Positions 60,017-64,000 of a stretch of 64,000 nucleotides of DNA are shown here, piece after piece. The stretch's first letter is position 1; every line of letters starts with the position of its first letter. The DNA comes from Pempheris klunzingeri (Eukaryota > Chordata > Actinopteri > Acropomatiformes > Pempheridae), in NCBI RefSeq assembly GCF_042242105.1, contig NC_092015.1, forward strand, positions 14,649,535 to 14,713,534, given 5' to 3'. The notes below the pieces were generated by a model. That model was not told the DNA's origin. It made no database searches and was given only the letters and a program-made list of their open reading frames with translations. The translations under genes were made by a program, and so were the position numbers.

Positions 60017-63000
60017 AATGAGAAGCAACAACACGAAATGAATAAACACTGAATGACTGGATAGCCATAACAATGCCAGTTGTCAAAACTCTTGGTCATG
60101 CATCGCCCACCGCAAATGCACGTCACCTAGCAATGCTTATGTAGATACACACCAACCAACATGCATAATCAGTGTGTCTCATTAACTCAGGCCATTAGAC
60201 CTCAGAGTTAATTGAGCCATTCCGCTAGATAATAAGGTCACGTTAATTTCCTCTTCCTTCTGTCTTCATTTTTAACCTCCCCTTGATCTTTATTCTCCTT
60301 TTTCTGAACCTGACTTTTGTTTTCATTCTGCACTTCCGCCTCCTCTTATGATGCCTCTCCATCTCTCACCTCAGGCCCTCTTGTCTTCTTTCCTCCGCTC
60401 TCATCAGCGTCCTCTTTTCCCACTCAATCCCTCCCCAATCTGTCCGCCTGCACCGCCTCTCTCTGCTCTCTCCTTCATTTACATTCTTCACACCTTCCCC
60501 TATATTCTTTAGGATGTTTTTTTTTTACTTCTAACCCTTCTCTCATAGTTAGTCAGCGTAGCGTTTGTACAGGCAGCTCAGATGGAAGACTAACCTTAGT
60601 GCATGTGGGGTCTCTGCTGGACAAGGATTTTGTATAGCCCTCACTGTCATGTACAATTTAGTCAACAACCACCAGCTGTTTCATTAAGCAGTGTTATATG
60701 CCACCTGTAGCATACACGGGATGTGCCATACTGTACAGACAGAAGTACAAGTCAAAGCACAGTATTTTGGATGTGACGAGTGACAATGTGAGAATAGCAC
60801 AGTGGCATATCCTGAGGTGTCGACATGAATCAGCTCGACAGTGACATCAAGACGCTGGTCTGCGTTACCCTTTAGCATCATGGGCACCCCCGCCTCTTTA
60901 CACGACCCCTGTAACACCATCTGTTCTAGTCTTGTGTCCAGCTGATTAATTCATCAGGGTATGATATATTATTTATGGGTGAACGTGGGAAAACACTCCC
61001 CAGAGGACTGCAAAGAAGAGGTAAATCAAGTTCAATGTAATTTCAGTCATCTATTTAAGATGAAATTAAAAAAACAAAAAATTATTAATGATTAGAAATT
61101 TTAAAAAAAGAATGCTGTCATCTAACACATCAACCAGGGTGCAGTATAACTCTGAAGGAAAAAATATTGTTCAACACAAATGCAATAATTACTTTTACCA
61201 ACACATTAATATACATTTTTTATTTTTTTTTCCAAGCAGTATAGGCTTTATGCTTGTCTTCAACAAATGTTTTATGCTTTCAGAACCCTTCTCTACAGCT
61301 GAAACCTAGACATTATTATTGAGACTTTGCTTGACTGGAAGATCCAGGGTCTAAATTTAGTATTTTTCCTGGGGCCAATTTATGGCTTCACGCTAAGCTC
61401 CTACCTAACATCCAAGTGTTTCTTGCACACCTTACTCATGCTCAGCAGGAGGCATCCCCACTACAAGCCACGGTTCGACCATCAGCTGACAGGTTTGACG
61501 TCATACTTGCCACCTTATGTGCTGCCTGCGGTTCATGTAAAAAGGTTTCCCCGCCCTTGAAACATGCTCCACACTGGCACAGCAAAATAGAGTGCAGCCA
61601 CTGGAAAACTGCTTCTATATACGCAGAGTAACCAATATGTGCGTATGACGAACAGCTGTGCAGGCAGATGGCGGATCACAAGAGCAACAGGAAATCAACA
61701 GTGGCAGGATCTCACTGTGAAAAAGCTGAGAATCTTGACTTGCAAATATGATCTCTGCTATTCACTGAAAAAAATAATATTTGGATACAGTTTGTTTGGA
61801 TACAGGCATGTTGACTATGTCTAATATCTCTTTGGAAAAAAGCATTAATTGCTGTTCTTACTCCCATACCATTTATAGGCTGCATTTGTGTACTTTTTCA
61901 AGACCCTTTGCTCGCCAAAGAAGTCAAAAACAGTGCACAAGGTGTAGTTATCAGAAACAATGGCCAGAAGCAGATTGTAGTACTTTTTTAGGTCCTCCAG
62001 TGGCCACTTTTGTGAAGCTAAATTGCCCTTTCAGAAACAGCTCTTTCAGCTATAGTTGGCATTGAAACGTTTCTGTGTTCATATAGACAATGTGGATACA
62101 TCTCCTGATAGTAAGACCTGATACCAATGCAAACAGCACGTTAAGTTCACATCTTGAAAAGCTATGAACTGTTGTCGTTATGGTGAGAATTGAATGCAAG
62201 CCTCTTCTTTTTCAATAAAAAAATTGCACACATTTTAGATTAAGATTCTCCAGTATATAGCTCTCACATTTCCTTCCCAGCAGACACGCAATGTCACCTG
62301 CATTCCTGCTTCTCCAGAGCATCAAACCACAAAGCATCACAGTCACAAATTCCAGGTGTCGCCTTATCTAACAAATGAAGCTTTCTTCTCACATTCAACA
62401 AATCAATCAGCTGGTGGATGTTGAACTTTAAATGTCATTATTGAGTCTGTCATTCTGCCTTTGAGGCTGAGGGCTGCACAACCCACCTCATCCCTGATCA
62501 GCACCGTGATAAGGTCTTTATCATCCTGTGAGAGTCGCCCATAAAGAGGGAGTTTTCATCGTCTCTGCAGCACCACCAGTGTCACGAGTTGTCGCCCCGC
62601 AATGTTTTTCTAGTCAGATGTTTTGACAGTTTAATCGCTTTCATGAATTCATTGTAAACATTGTTAGCCTTAAAATAGTCTCTCCTACTGTCAGTTAAAT
62701 ATCCAAATGTAAATCGCAGGGTTATGAAGTAAATCCCACTTCCAACAGACTTTGAATTGACAATAAATGGAACAAAAGGGCCCAAAGCGATTAACTACAC
62801 AATCCAGACAGAACAAAAGACACAAAAGAAGAGAACCCATATTGTCCTATTCATGCAATAAAAGCGTACAACAAGTCAAATTAAAGCAATTAGCATTATA
62901 TAACATGATACACTCAAGTTAGACAGGAACTAAAACCAAATTAAATCAAGAATTTTTTGAGTAAAATAAATATAAACACACATCAAGTAGAAAACCTAAT

Positions 63001-64000
63001 ACCAAAACTCATAAGATATCAGCAGCAGAATGATATTCTACCTTTTTACCAGATACAAACAGTTTGTTACATCAGATAGTGGGTCAAAAGTTGTGTAGTT
63101 GATAAAACATTCCAGTCATTACCTGTAATTTTAAGAAAATCAATCTCTGCTGACTTCTCACATCTAGAATATGGATACATCAATTTAAATAAAGAAATAA
63201 AATGAATTACCACTAAATGTCCGTGCTTCACCTATCAAATGCAAATGAAAAGTGAGTATATGAAATAAGATTTATGCATAAAGGTAAGAAAAATACAGAA
63301 TGTACTAGATACAATGAAAACAGTAAGTCCTCTTATGTCCAAACAATGAACAACACTCCTTCGTATAGAGCATCTATGGTGAAAAGGAGCTTTAAACTCA
63401 CAAATCCAGAGGGGAATACTTCTACATATAGCTCTGAGTCAGAATCAGAGAATGTCAAACGAGGACTTCACATTTATCTGAGTTTGTTTTAGGTGAACAA
63501 TCGGTATGTCCAAGAATCAACTTAATTGGGTGCTGAAAAGAAAAAGAAAACACCCAGAGGTTGACAGTAGCCTACTGATTAACCTGTGATGTTACAAAAT
63601 CAACAGCTTTTTTCTGTGAGTGTGTCTAGGAAGGGAGGTGCGTCCTGAACTGGAAAATAACAACCTTGGTTAGTTTACTCATCACACCACTCATATCAAT
63701 GAAATATGCTCCAGTCTGCTTTAGCGAGTGGAATTAAAGCAGGGGTGAGTGATTGGAAGCTGGCAGTTTTGACACAACCACCAATTACACTCACACACAT
63801 ATTATAATTACTTCAGAGATTTATTTCCATGCATTGGGTTATGGTATCCTTCATTCAAATCAATCAAAATAGAAAATATATGGAATTTTAAGAAATACAT
63901 GTATATAGAATGAAACTAACTATTAAATGTAATACAATGTGTATAAACTCCGCACTAATCATGATGACTAATTAGGTCAGGCAACTCCATCCCCTTGGTT
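60017..64000. other. Intergenic sequence to the window edge, nothing recognised
   Basis: A pyrimidine-rich stretch (about 60245-60530) and then AT-rich sequence. Open frames around 61327-61631 and 61781-62065 are short, overlap in competing frames and show no domain. No gene, RNA gene or element could be supported. Confidence 0.5.

Noticed and set aside
46031-64000. Search for tlcd3a, gemin4 or glod4 beyond vps53, as in human 17p13.3
   Set aside because: No exon with a TLC, Gemin4 or glyoxalase signature was found in this flank.

Overview
This is nuclear DNA from a ray-finned fish, most likely a percomorph. It has vertebrate split genes with GT-AG introns, many (CA)n/(GT)n microsatellites, and dispersed repeats of kinds I associate with spiny-rayed fishes. 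Five protein-coding genes can be reconstructed exon by exon. In all four genes that lie wholly inside the window the splice phases close exactly from start to stop codon. There is no prokaryotic, organellar or viral gene content.

Layout. (1) 408-5816, + strand: the last four coding exons of slco1c1 (OATP1C1-type organic anion / thyroid hormone transporter); its 5' part lies left of the window. Its 3' UTR runs to about 7.7 kb and meets the 3' UTR of the next gene tail to tail. (2) 9069-11413, - strand: bcap29, ER membrane protein of the BAP29/BAP31 family, 7 coding exons, 238 aa, with a non-coding first exon near 12.0 kb. (3) 12915-15013, - strand: dus4l, tRNA-dihydrouridine synthase, 6 exons, 315 aa, directly upstream of bcap29 in the same orientation as in human. 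(4) 15.8-16.6 kb, - strand: a weak, unidentified candidate gene of three phase-compatible exons. (5) 18034-19428, - strand: a refilin, best called rflnb, 3 exons, 202 aa. (6) 21055-45903, - strand: vps53, subunit of the GARP/EARP tethering complexes, 22 exons, 831 aa, filling about 25 kb. (7) 46-64 kb: a gene-poor flank with microsatellites, a 5'-truncated LINE fragment with an 8-bp target-site duplication, a decayed hAT-type transposase relic, and one promoter-like block with no recognisable gene behind it.

Functionally the genes are unrelated housekeeping or transport genes rather than a pathway: plasma-membrane transport (slco1c1), ER protein sorting (bcap29), tRNA modification (dus4l), filamin/actin regulation (rflnb) and endosome-to-Golgi tethering (vps53). 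The order combines two human neighbourhoods, DUS4L-BCAP29 (7q22) and RFLNB-VPS53 (17p13.3), beside a relative of a 12p12 gene.

I see no dramatic new system. The most checkable oddities are a GC-AG intron in vps53, simple repeats serving as polypyrimidine tracts at several vps53 acceptors, the candidate small gene between dus4l and rflnb, two related copies of a dispersed element with terminal inverted repeats, and the orphan promoter-like block near 59.9 kb.
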